Source: Haloferax massiliensis (GTDB taxonomy: Archaea > Halobacteriota > Halobacteria > Halobacteriales > Haloferacaceae). Taken from it: DNA of 64,000 bases. This document shows, piece after piece, positions 43,283 through 50,291 of the stretch; position 1 is the stretch's first letter, and each line of letters opens with the position of its first letter. A model generated the notes under the pieces. That model was not told where the DNA came from, ran no database searches, and was given only the letters and a program-made list of their open reading frames with translations. Position numbers and translations under genes: made by a program. The DNA lies in contig NZ_CSTE01000002.1 in NCBI RefSeq assembly GCF_001368915.1, forward strand, positions 755,250-819,249, read 5' to 3'.

Positions 43283-43942
43283 TCAGCAGTCGTAGGTCAG
43301 GAGCACCCCGTCGTCGACGCGCTCGACACCGCGGAGCGACAGTCGGGGGAAGTCGGCGACGAAGCCCTCCCCGTCGGCGAGGGTCGGCGCATCGCGGCCG
43401 CCGATGACCATCGAGCCGACGTAGAGCGTGAGTTCGTCGACGAGGCCGGCCTCGAACAGCGAGAAGATGAGTTCGCCGCCGCCCTCGACCATGAGTCGGT
43501 CGACGCCGCGCGATTCGAGCGCGCCGAGGGCGTCGGGGAGCGACACCCGCTTTTCGCCCGCGACGACGAGTTCCGCGCCGGCGGATTCGAGCGCGTCGCG
43601 GCGGGCGTCGGGCGCGGCTTCGGAGACGAGCACGTAGGTCGTCGCCGCGTCGTCCAGAACCCGGGCGTCGGTCGGGGTCCGAGCGCGCGAGTCAGCAACG
43701 ACGCGGGCGGGGTGCGGCGAGTCGCCTCGGTCCTCGCGGGCGGTGACGAGGTCGGGGTCGTCGAGCGTGAGGTGCGGGTCGTCGGCGAGGACGGTCCCGA
43801 CGCCGACGGCGACGGCGTCGGCGGCCGCGCGAATCTCGTCCACGCGGGCGAAGTCGTCGTCGCCGCTTATCCGCACCTGCTCGCGGCGGCGCGAGGAGAG
43901 CTTGCCGTCGAGACTCGCGGCGGCGTTGACGTGGACGTGCAT
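43283..43942 (-). CDS. 2,5-diamino-6-(ribosylamino)pyrimidinone 5'-phosphate reductase (RibD-C type)
   Basis: 219 aa, DHFR-like fold. MHVHVNAAASLDGKLSSRRREQVRISGDDDFARV is the family start; AVAVGVGTVLADDPHLTL contains the VGxxTVxxDxPxLT signature; VDRLMVEGGGELIFSLFEAGLVDELTLYV is the C-terminal signature. The NADPH-dependent archaeal enzyme reduces the riboflavin intermediate before deamination (also feeding F420 via its product). TGA is followed 110 bp later by the convergent-side thioredoxin start; single gene. Confidence 0.9.
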   Translation of the reverse strand: MHVHVNAAASLDGKLSSRRREQVRISGDDDFARVDEIRAAADAVAVGVGTVLADDPHLTLDDPDLVTAREDRGDSPHPARVVADSRARTPTDARVLDDAATTYVLVSEAAPDARRDALESAGAELVVAGEKRVSLPDALGALESRGVDRLMVEGGGELIFSLFEAGLVDELTLYVGSMVIGGRDAPTLADGEGFVADFPRLSLRGVERVDDGVLLTYDC

Positions 43943-44010
43943 ACTCGCGGGTCGTCGCCGCGGCGAAAACGCCTTTCGGTGGGTCGTCGCCGGAGTATTG
44001 CCGGACAGGA

Positions 44011-44018
44011 ATTAAATA
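44011..44018 (+). promoter_or_regulatory. TATA-like box for glycosyltransferase gene
   Basis: ATTAAATA lies 27-34 bp before the ATG at 44045. Confidence 0.6.
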
Positions 44019-44044
44019 GGCATCTGTGGTACATTGTGTCATCT

Positions 44045-45175
44045 ATGACTGCCAAGGTCCTGATGCTGGGGTGGGGGTTTCCGCCGAACGTCAGCGGCGG
44101 GCTCGACACGCACGTCGGCGAGATGTTCGAACGTCTCGAAGAGCGGGAGGACGTGGACATCGAACTCGTGCTTCCGGCCGAGTACGCGCCGGACCGCGAT
44201 GGAATCGTGGGCGTCCCGACGGGCGAGGGCGACATCATCACGCGCATCGGGCGGCTGGGGTCGACGTTCGCGGAGCGCGCGGCCGACGCCGACATCGTCC
44301 ACACGCACGACTGGTTCGGCTACGGCCCGGGGTCGCGCGCGAAGTCGAACAACGAGGACGTGGAGTGGGTGACCACGTTCCACTCGCTTTCGTCCGACCG
44401 CAACATCGACCCGCCGCAGCGGGAGGTCGAGACCGAGCGCCGCATCGCCGAGCGCTGCGACCACCTGCTCGCGGTGAGCGAACTCCTCGCGGACAAGGTC
44501 AAACGGGAGTACGGCGGCGACTGCCACGTCATCTACAACGGCTTTTCGGAGTGCGAGACGACGGGCCGCGACCTCAAGGCGGAGCTCGGCATCGACGGGA
44601 AGATGCTGTTTTTCGTCGGCCGCCACACCGACCAGAAGGGCATCTCGCACCTCGTCTACGCGATGGAGAAACTCGCCCGCGACGACGTGACGCTCGTCAT
44701 GGGCGGGTCGGGCCACCTCACCGCCCAACTCAAGCGCTTCGCCGAACTGCTCGGCGTCGAAGACCGCATCAAGTGGGCCGGCTACGTCCCCGAGGAGGCG
44801 CTCGGTGACTACTACGCCTCCGCGGACCTGTTCGTCTCGCCGTCGCTGTCAGAGCCGTTCGGCATCACCATCGTCGAGGCGCTCTCGACCGGCACGCGCG
44901 TCGTCGCCACCGAGAGCGGCGCGGCGGAGGTCCTCCCCGAGGACTGCGTCATCGAGGTCGAACCCGACTCGCGCTCTATCGCCGACGGTATCGAGTACGG
45001 CCTCTCGCTGGAGGGGAAACCGGAGTACGAACCGTACACGTGGGACCGCGTCGTCGACGAGACGGTCGACTACTACCACAGCATCCTCGACGACGACGCC
45101 GACCCCTCGGCCGGCGCGGAGAACGAAGTGACCGCGGACGCCGACGCGGACGCCGCCGAGTCGGACGCGAACTGA
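44045..45175 (+). CDS. Glycosyltransferase family 4 protein
   Basis: 376 aa, GT-B fold. N-terminal domain: VLMLGWGFPPNVSGGLDTHVGEMFERL (G-rich acceptor side) and DIVHTHDWFGYGPG. C-terminal domain: GKMLFFVGRHTDQKGISHLVYAMEKL, VMGGSGHL, and the GT4 donor motif LFVSPSLSEPFGITIVEALSTGTRVVA (about 263-289, Ex7E). It transfers a sugar from a nucleotide donor; the closest familiar family is glycogen/starch-synthase-like GT4. A C-terminal acidic tail of about 25 residues. The acceptor is unknown; no other glycosylation genes nearby. Confidence 0.92.
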   Translation: MTAKVLMLGWGFPPNVSGGLDTHVGEMFERLEEREDVDIELVLPAEYAPDRDGIVGVPTGEGDIITRIGRLGSTFAERAADADIVHTHDWFGYGPGSRAKSNNEDVEWVTTFHSLSSDRNIDPPQREVETERRIAERCDHLLAVSELLADKVKREYGGDCHVIYNGFSECETTGRDLKAELGIDGKMLFFVGRHTDQKGISHLVYAMEKLARDDVTLVMGGSGHLTAQLKRFAELLGVEDRIKWAGYVPEEALGDYYASADLFVSPSLSEPFGITIVEALSTGTRVVATESGAAEVLPEDCVIEVEPDSRSIADGIEYGLSLEGKPEYEPYTWDRVVDETVDYYHSILDDDADPSAGAENEVTADADADAAESDAN

Positions 45176-45245
45176 ACAGGACAACGGGCGGCGTCAGAAG
45201 CGAGGGGCGGCGCTCGGCGGGGAGAACGGGGGGAGCGACCCGCGT

Positions 45246-45623
45246 TCAGCGGAGGAGTCGCACGTCGGTCACCGGCTCGGGGTGGCGAATCCGGTAGCCG
45301 CCGCGGGTCGGGACCATCCCCTCTCGCGGCATCGTGCCGCGGGCGGACTGGTACGGCGAGTCGTCGGTCTGGACCGACTGGTACGGCGAGTCGTACGCCG
45401 ACTGGTAGGGGCTGTCCGACGGCTGGTACGCGCTGTCGGTCGCCGCCTCGGCGTCGAACCCCTCCGGCGGGAGGTAGATTCGCTCGCCGGACGCCGAGCG
45501 GACGACGACTGCGGTGTCTTTGTCGCCTTCCATCACGATGGTCGTCCACCCGTCCTCGATGGTCACCGAGAAAGAGACGTCCTCGTCGGCGTCGGCGGCC
45601 TCCGGGGCCTCGTCGTTCGACAT
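45246..45623 (-). CDS. Acidic protein with SPYQS repeats (DUF7510-like)
   Basis: 125 aa. An acidic N-terminus and a short beta segment (VSFSVTIEDGWTTIVMEGDKDTAVVVRSASGERIYLPPEGFD, about 15-55) precede repeats SPYQSAYDSPYQS and DSPYQSA (about 68-92). A RGGYRIRHPEPVTDVRLL C-terminus follows. The YLPPEGFD...SPYQS layout recalls a haloarchaeal family I know as DUF7510, from memory. No membrane segment. Function unknown; the repeats suggest a binding or assembly surface. Divergent from the rpa1 operon. Confidence 0.75.
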   Translation of the reverse strand: MSNDEAPEAADADEDVSFSVTIEDGWTTIVMEGDKDTAVVVRSASGERIYLPPEGFDAEAATDSAYQPSDSPYQSAYDSPYQSVQTDDSPYQSARGTMPREGMVPTRGGYRIRHPEPVTDVRLLR

Positions 45624-45723
45624 ACGAGTCTAACTGGCACGCGAACACTTAGTGATTCGCCCGCGGCCGGTCGCCCGGCCGCCCGGCAACACTTTTTATC
45701 CGACGGGGGCGAATCCCGACTCG

Positions 45724-47007
45724 ATGGAACTCGACCAGCATGCCGAGGAGCTCGCCTCCGCCCTCGGTGTCGACAAAGAGGAGGTCAAATCCGACCTGCA
45801 GAACCTGCTGCAGTACAGCGTCCCGCTCGACGAGGCGAAACAGAGCGTCCGCCGCAAACACGGCGGCGGAAGCTCCGGCGGGAGCGACGGCGCGCCCTCG
45901 ACGAAGCGAATCGCCGACATCGACCCCGACGGCGGCAACGTCTCGGTGACGGTTCGCGTGCTCACCGTGGGCACCCGTTCTATCGTCTATCAGGGCGACG
46001 AACAGACCATCCGTGAGGGGGAACTCGCCGACGAGTCCGGCGTCATCTCCTACACCGCGTGGCAGGACTTCGGCTTCGAACCGGGCGACTCCGTCGTCAT
46101 CGGTAACGCCGGCGTCCGCGAGTGGGACGGCAAGCCCGAACTGAACATCGGCGCGTCCTCGACGGTCGGCGTGGAGTCCGAGACGGTCGAGACGCCCTAC
46201 GACGACCGCATCGGCGGCGAGGCCGACCTCATCGACCTGCAGGCCGGCGACCGCGGCCGAACCGTCGAGGTCCGCGTCCTCGAAGTCGACTCGCGCACCA
46301 TCGACGGACGAAACGGCGAGACGACCATCCTCTCGGGCGTCGTCGCCGACGAGACGGGACGGCTTCCCTTCACCGACTGGGCACCCCGCCCCGACGTGGA
46401 GGAGGGCGCGAGCCTCCGCCTGTCGGACGTGTACGTCCGGGAGTTCCGCGGCGTGCCGCAGGTGAACCTCTCGGAGTTCACATCGCTCGAAGTGCTCGAC
46501 GACCCCGTTTCCGTGACGGACTCCGCGCCGCGACTGAAAGTCGGCGAGGCCGTCGACGCCGGCGGGATGTTCGACGTGGAAGTGCTCGGGAACGTCCTCG
46601 AAGTGCGCGACGGCTCCGGGCTCATCGAGCGCTGTCCCGACTGTAGCCGCGTCGTTCAGAACGGCCAGTGCCGACAGCACGGCGAGGTCGACGGCGAGGA
46701 CGACATGCGCGTGAAGGCGATTCTCGACGACGGCACCGGCACGGTGACCGCCATCCTCGACCGCGACCTCACCGAAGAGATCTACGGCGGGACGATGGCC
46801 GACGCGATGGAGGCCGCCCGCGAGGCGATGGACAAGGAGGTCGTCGCCGAGGACATCGCCGACACGCTCGTCGGCCGCGAGTACCGCGTCCGCGGGAACC
46901 TCTCGGTTGACGAGTACGGCGCGAACCTCGAAGCCGACGAGTTCGAGGAGACCGACGACGACCCGGCCGAACGCGCGGCCGCCCTCCTCACGGAGGTGCG
47001 CGCATGA
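45724..47007 (+). CDS. rpa1: Replication protein A large-type subunit RPA1
   Basis: 427 aa. An N-terminal helical segment (MELDQHAEELASALGV) precedes OB folds at about 70-165, 180-275 and 320-385, and a zinc motif CPDC...C...H (C304, C307, C316, H319) at the start of the last one. This matches the Haloferax volcanii RPA1, a single-stranded DNA-binding protein. By knowledge of that species, rpa1 lies in an operon with rpap1 and rpe, as here: rpap1 overlaps by 4 bp. It protects ssDNA in replication and repair. Confidence 0.93.
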   Translation: MELDQHAEELASALGVDKEEVKSDLQNLLQYSVPLDEAKQSVRRKHGGGSSGGSDGAPSTKRIADIDPDGGNVSVTVRVLTVGTRSIVYQGDEQTIREGELADESGVISYTAWQDFGFEPGDSVVIGNAGVREWDGKPELNIGASSTVGVESETVETPYDDRIGGEADLIDLQAGDRGRTVEVRVLEVDSRTIDGRNGETTILSGVVADETGRLPFTDWAPRPDVEEGASLRLSDVYVREFRGVPQVNLSEFTSLEVLDDPVSVTDSAPRLKVGEAVDAGGMFDVEVLGNVLEVRDGSGLIERCPDCSRVVQNGQCRQHGEVDGEDDMRVKAILDDGTGTVTAILDRDLTEEIYGGTMADAMEAAREAMDKEVVAEDIADTLVGREYRVRGNLSVDEYGANLEADEFEETDDDPAERAAALLTEVRA

Positions 47008-48842
47008 GCGCCTCGCCGGTCGTCGGCACGCGGGAAATCGCCTACCGCGTCTTCGCCGCCGAGTTCGACGACGCGTCGCTTTCGTACTCCGAGAGCGACG
47101 AGGAGCGCGCGCCGAACTACGTGGTCACGCCCACCGGCGCGCGACTCAACCGGACGTTCGTCGCCGGCGTGCTCACCGAGGTCGAACACGTCAACGACGA
47201 GGTGCTCCGCGGGCGCATTGCGGACCCGACGGGCGCGTTCGTCACCTACGCCGGCCAGTACCAGCCCGAACCGATGGCCTACCTCGACGCGGCGACGCCC
47301 CCGGCGTTCGTCTCGCTCGCGGGGAAGGCCCGGACGTACGAGCCGGACGACGCCGACGTGGTCTACTCCTCGGTCCGCCCCGAGAGCGTCAACACCGTCG
47401 ACGCCGACGTGCGCGACCGCTGGATCGTCTCGGCCGCCGAGGCGACCCTCCGACGCATCGCGGTGTTCGACGAGGCGCTGTCGATGCCCTACCGCGGCGA
47501 CGACCTGACCCGCGCGCTCGAAGCCCGCGGCGTCGACTCGACGCTCGCGGCGGGCGTCCCCCGCGCAATCGACCACTACGGGACGACCCGAACCTATCTC
47601 GAAGCCCTGCGCGAAGTCGCCGTGCAGGCGCTCGAACTCGTCGCGGGCGACCGCGACCAGGTGGACTCCCTCGACGTCGCCCCCGGCGACGGCGGCGACG
47701 CGGTGCTCGGCCCGCTCCCCGAACTCGACCTCGAACCGGCCGACAGCGTCGATATCGAGGTCGGCGACGCGGACGCTGACGACGGCGACGAACTCGGCGA
47801 TCCGGAGCCCGACGCTGTCGAGGCGGAAGCCGACCCGGACGAGTTCGAGACCGAATCCGATTCCGAACCGACTGCAACGCCCGACGCGGGTCCGGAACCC
47901 GCCGACGGTGCCGAGTCCGACGCCGTCGAGCCGGAGTCTGAATCCGAGCCCGTCACAGAACCTGAATCCGAACCCGTCGCGGAAACCGACCCCGAGCCGG
48001 TCGCCGCCGAGACGACGGCCACGACTGAGAGCGAGCCGTCCGCGACGGTCGATGCCGAGTCCGAGTCGGAACCTGACGCGGAACCCGACCTCACGTCCGA
48101 ACCCGAACCGGCGACCGACTCGCTTGACGCCGATTCGGAGCCCGGCTTCGACGCCGGTGCCGACGACGGCACGCTCGGCGACTTCGACGACGACGCCCCC
48201 GACGCGGGCGCGACCGACACCGAGTCGTTCGACGGTTCGGAAGGCGGAACCCTCGGCGACTTCGACGACGGCTTCGACGACCCAGAACCAGAGGCGGAGG
48301 CGACCGATTCGACCGACTCGGTCGACCCCGACGGGATGTACGAACTCGACGAGGACGAGCGAGCCGAAATCGAGTCCGAGTTCGGCACGGAGTTCACCTC
48401 CGGCGCGGACGTCGACCCCGCCGGCGAGGCGGACATCGACGTGCCCGACGCGGACGACCTCACCGAACAGCTCGAAGACGAGCCCGCCGACGCCGAACCG
48501 GAACCGGAACCCGCGGCCGACGCCGCCGCGGAACCCGAACCGGCGGTCGAGTCCGAGCCTGAACCCGAACCCGAGCCGACGCCCGACGCGGCGTCGGCCG
48601 GGGACGAAGACGAGACCGAGGCCGACGCCGACGACGCCGCCGAGGACATCGACCTCGAATCGGTCGTCGTGGACGCCATGGACGACCTCGACGGGGGCGA
48701 CGGCGCGGACCACGACGAGGTCGTCGCCGCCGTCGTCGACGAGTACGGCGCGGACCCCGGCGCGGTCGAAGACGCCATCCAAGAGGCGCTCCTCGGCGGT
48801 CGGTGCTACGAGCCGCAGGACGGCGTGCTGAAGGCCATCTGA
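47004..48842 (+). CDS. rpap1: RPA-associated protein Rpap1 with long acidic tail
   Basis: 612 aa. Only the N-terminal ~210 residues look folded: VVGTREIAYRVFAAEFDDA, NRTFVAGVLTEVEHVNDEVLRGRIADPTGAFVTYAGQYQPEP (OB-fold-like), and the helical RALEARGVDSTLAAGVPRAIDHYGT. From about 225 to 540 the sequence is a low-complexity Glu/Asp/Pro/Ser tail (ESEPVTEPESEPVAE-type repeats), followed by a small C-terminal domain (VVVDAMDDLDGGDGADHDEVVAAVVDEYGADPGAVEDAIQEALLGGRCYEPQDGVLKAI, about 550-612). Rpap1 forms a complex with RPA1 in H. volcanii. The tail length is likely variable between strains. Confidence 0.9.
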   Translation: MSASPVVGTREIAYRVFAAEFDDASLSYSESDEERAPNYVVTPTGARLNRTFVAGVLTEVEHVNDEVLRGRIADPTGAFVTYAGQYQPEPMAYLDAATPPAFVSLAGKARTYEPDDADVVYSSVRPESVNTVDADVRDRWIVSAAEATLRRIAVFDEALSMPYRGDDLTRALEARGVDSTLAAGVPRAIDHYGTTRTYLEALREVAVQALELVAGDRDQVDSLDVAPGDGGDAVLGPLPELDLEPADSVDIEVGDADADDGDELGDPEPDAVEAEADPDEFETESDSEPTATPDAGPEPADGAESDAVEPESESEPVTEPESEPVAETDPEPVAAETTATTESEPSATVDAESESEPDAEPDLTSEPEPATDSLDADSEPGFDAGADDGTLGDFDDDAPDAGATDTESFDGSEGGTLGDFDDGFDDPEPEAEATDSTDSVDPDGMYELDEDERAEIESEFGTEFTSGADVDPAGEADIDVPDADDLTEQLEDEPADAEPEPEPAADAAAEPEPAVESEPEPEPEPTPDAASAGDEDETEADADDAAEDIDLESVVVDAMDDLDGGDGADHDEVVAAVVDEYGADPGAVEDAIQEALLGGRCYEPQDGVLKAI

Positions 48843-48846
48843 GGCC

Positions 48847-49629
48847 GTGTCGGGACCGCTCGTCGAACCGATTCCCGGCCATCCCGCCGCGGTGGCGGAG
48901 ACGAGCAGACGCGGGTTCCCCGAGCGCTCGCTCGTCGTCGCCGACTACCACGCCGGCATCGAGGCCGGCCTGCGGTACGAACGCGGGGTGGAACTCCCGT
49001 CGAAGGCCGCGGTCCGCCGCGAGCGCCTGCTGTCGCTTCTCGACCGGGCCGACGCCGACCGACTGGTCGTCCTCGGCGACCTCGGCCACCGCATCGGCGA
49101 CCAGAAGGGAGACGAGGCCGAGGAACTGCGCGCCCTCGCGGCCGCCGTGGCCGACCGCGCGGAACTGACGGTCGTCCCCGGCAACCACGACGGCGGCCTC
49201 GCGGACTTCTTCGGCGACGACGTGGAGGTGACCGACCCCGCTGGCGTCCGCCTCGGCGACGTGGGCTTCTGCCACGGCCACACGTGGCCCTCGCGGGAGG
49301 TGCTCGCCGCCGACGTGGTCTGTTCGGCCCACGAACACCCGGCGGTCAGGCTGGAAGACGAGGTCGGCGGCGCGCGGAAAGAGCGCGTCTGGCTCCGCGG
49401 CTCCCTCGCGCCCGCGGTGTTCGCGGAACACTACGAGGTCGCCCCCGCGGAGGTGGCGCGAGCAGACGCCGAACTCGTGGTGTTCCCGGCGTTCAACGAC
49501 ACCTCGGGCGGGACGTGGGTCAACGTCGCCGGACAGGGCTTTCTCTCGCCGTTTCTGCCCGACGGCCTCGCTGACGGCGAGGCCTACCTGCTCGACGGCA
49601 CGCGGTTGGGCGACTACCGGAACGTCTGA
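48847..49629 (+). CDS. rpe: RPA operon metallophosphoesterase Rpe
   Basis: 260 aa, GTG start, 4 bp after rpap1. Calcineurin-like phosphoesterase motifs in order: LVVADYHAGIEAGL (DxH), LVVLGDLGHRIGD (GDxxH), VVPGNHDGGL (GNHD), GFCHGHTWPS (GH), and CSAHEHPA. It corresponds to the phosphoesterase known as rpe in the H. volcanii rpa1 operon. It probably hydrolyses a nucleotide or DNA-end phosphate; the substrate is not known to me. Confidence 0.9.
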   Translation: MSGPLVEPIPGHPAAVAETSRRGFPERSLVVADYHAGIEAGLRYERGVELPSKAAVRRERLLSLLDRADADRLVVLGDLGHRIGDQKGDEAEELRALAAAVADRAELTVVPGNHDGGLADFFGDDVEVTDPAGVRLGDVGFCHGHTWPSREVLAADVVCSAHEHPAVRLEDEVGGARKERVWLRGSLAPAVFAEHYEVAPAEVARADAELVVFPAFNDTSGGTWVNVAGQGFLSPFLPDGLADGEAYLLDGTRLGDYRNV

Positions 49630-49647
49630 GCCTAAGCAGAGCCGACG

Positions 49648-49926
49648 CTAGGCAAAGACGAACGTGAGCGTACCGAGGACGAACACGGCGACGCTCGCCA
49701 CGCGGGCGAGTCGTTGCCAGCCGGTCCACTCGCGGAAGAACTCCGGCACGCCCTCCTCCCGTTCTCGAACGGCGTAGCCGACGAACCAGAGGGTCGAAAG
49801 CACCAGCACTGCGGCGAAGACCAGTTGCCACGCCGCGAGGTCGCCCCGTTGGTTGCCGAGGACGAGAAGCAGGTTCCCGGCCGTGAATCCCGCCTGCGAC
49901 AGCCAAAAGGACCGCTCGGGAGTCAC
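49648..49926 (-). CDS. Small membrane protein, hypothetical
   Basis: 92 aa, GTG start. Three hydrophobic segments: about 9-24, 30-50 and 74-92. A charged loop REREEGVPEFFREWTGW lies between the last two. No family recognised. It is second gene of a two-gene minus-strand operon; its start overlaps the stop of the upstream membrane-protein gene by 4 bp. It converges with rpe. Confidence 0.75.
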   Translation of the reverse strand: MTPERSFWLSQAGFTAGNLLLVLGNQRGDLAAWQLVFAAVLVLSTLWFVGYAVREREEGVPEFFREWTGWQRLARVASVAVFVLGTLTFVFA

Positions 49927-50201
49927 GTCACCACCGAGTACAGTTGGAGTGCGACGCCGAACGCGTAGAGCGCCGCGCCGACGATGACGAGGTAGACGAG
50001 CGGGCCCCAGTCCGACGGGACTCGGGCGCGTTCGGGGTCGCGGAGGGCGACGACCGACGCGTAGCCGACTGCGAGCACGCCCGCGGTCGCCGCCGCCGTG
50101 TTGATGCCCACGTCTCCCGCGAAAACGTCGAGCGCGATGTCGATGGCGGCACAGAGACCGAAGACGAGGAACGCGGACCAGTAGACTCGTTTCGGGGACA
50201 C
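49923..50201 (-). CDS. Small membrane protein, hypothetical
   Basis: 92 aa, GTG start. Three hydrophobic segments: about 7-28, 33-52 and 66-88. Its only charged stretch is ALRDPERARVPSDWG in the middle loop. It pairs with the coupled downstream 92-aa membrane protein; together they may form a two-subunit membrane complex. Divergent from the Lhr helicase gene. Confidence 0.75.
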   Translation of the reverse strand: MSPKRVYWSAFLVFGLCAAIDIALDVFAGDVGINTAAATAGVLAVGYASVVALRDPERARVPSDWGPLVYLVIVGAALYAFGVALQLYSVVT

Positions 50202-50259
50202 GCCCGAAATTGATTCGTGTGCGACATGAATCTCCCGGTGGGGACCGCCCCGAGCGGTG

Positions 50260-50267
50260 CGCTTAAT
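50260..50267 (+). promoter_or_regulatory. TATA-like box for lhr
   Basis: CGCTTAAT-type element lies 25-32 bp before the ATG at 50292; it argues for that start instead of the in-frame GTG 50217 or ATG 50226. Confidence 0.5.
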
Positions 50268-50291
50268 CGCCTCGAACCGCTAGCTGGGGCG

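Noticed and set aside
42791-44044. N-terminal extension of the glycosyltransferase frame by 418 codons
   Set aside because: It crosses the thioredoxin and reductase genes on the opposite strand; the GT4 fold begins at 44045, which has a well-placed TATA-like box.
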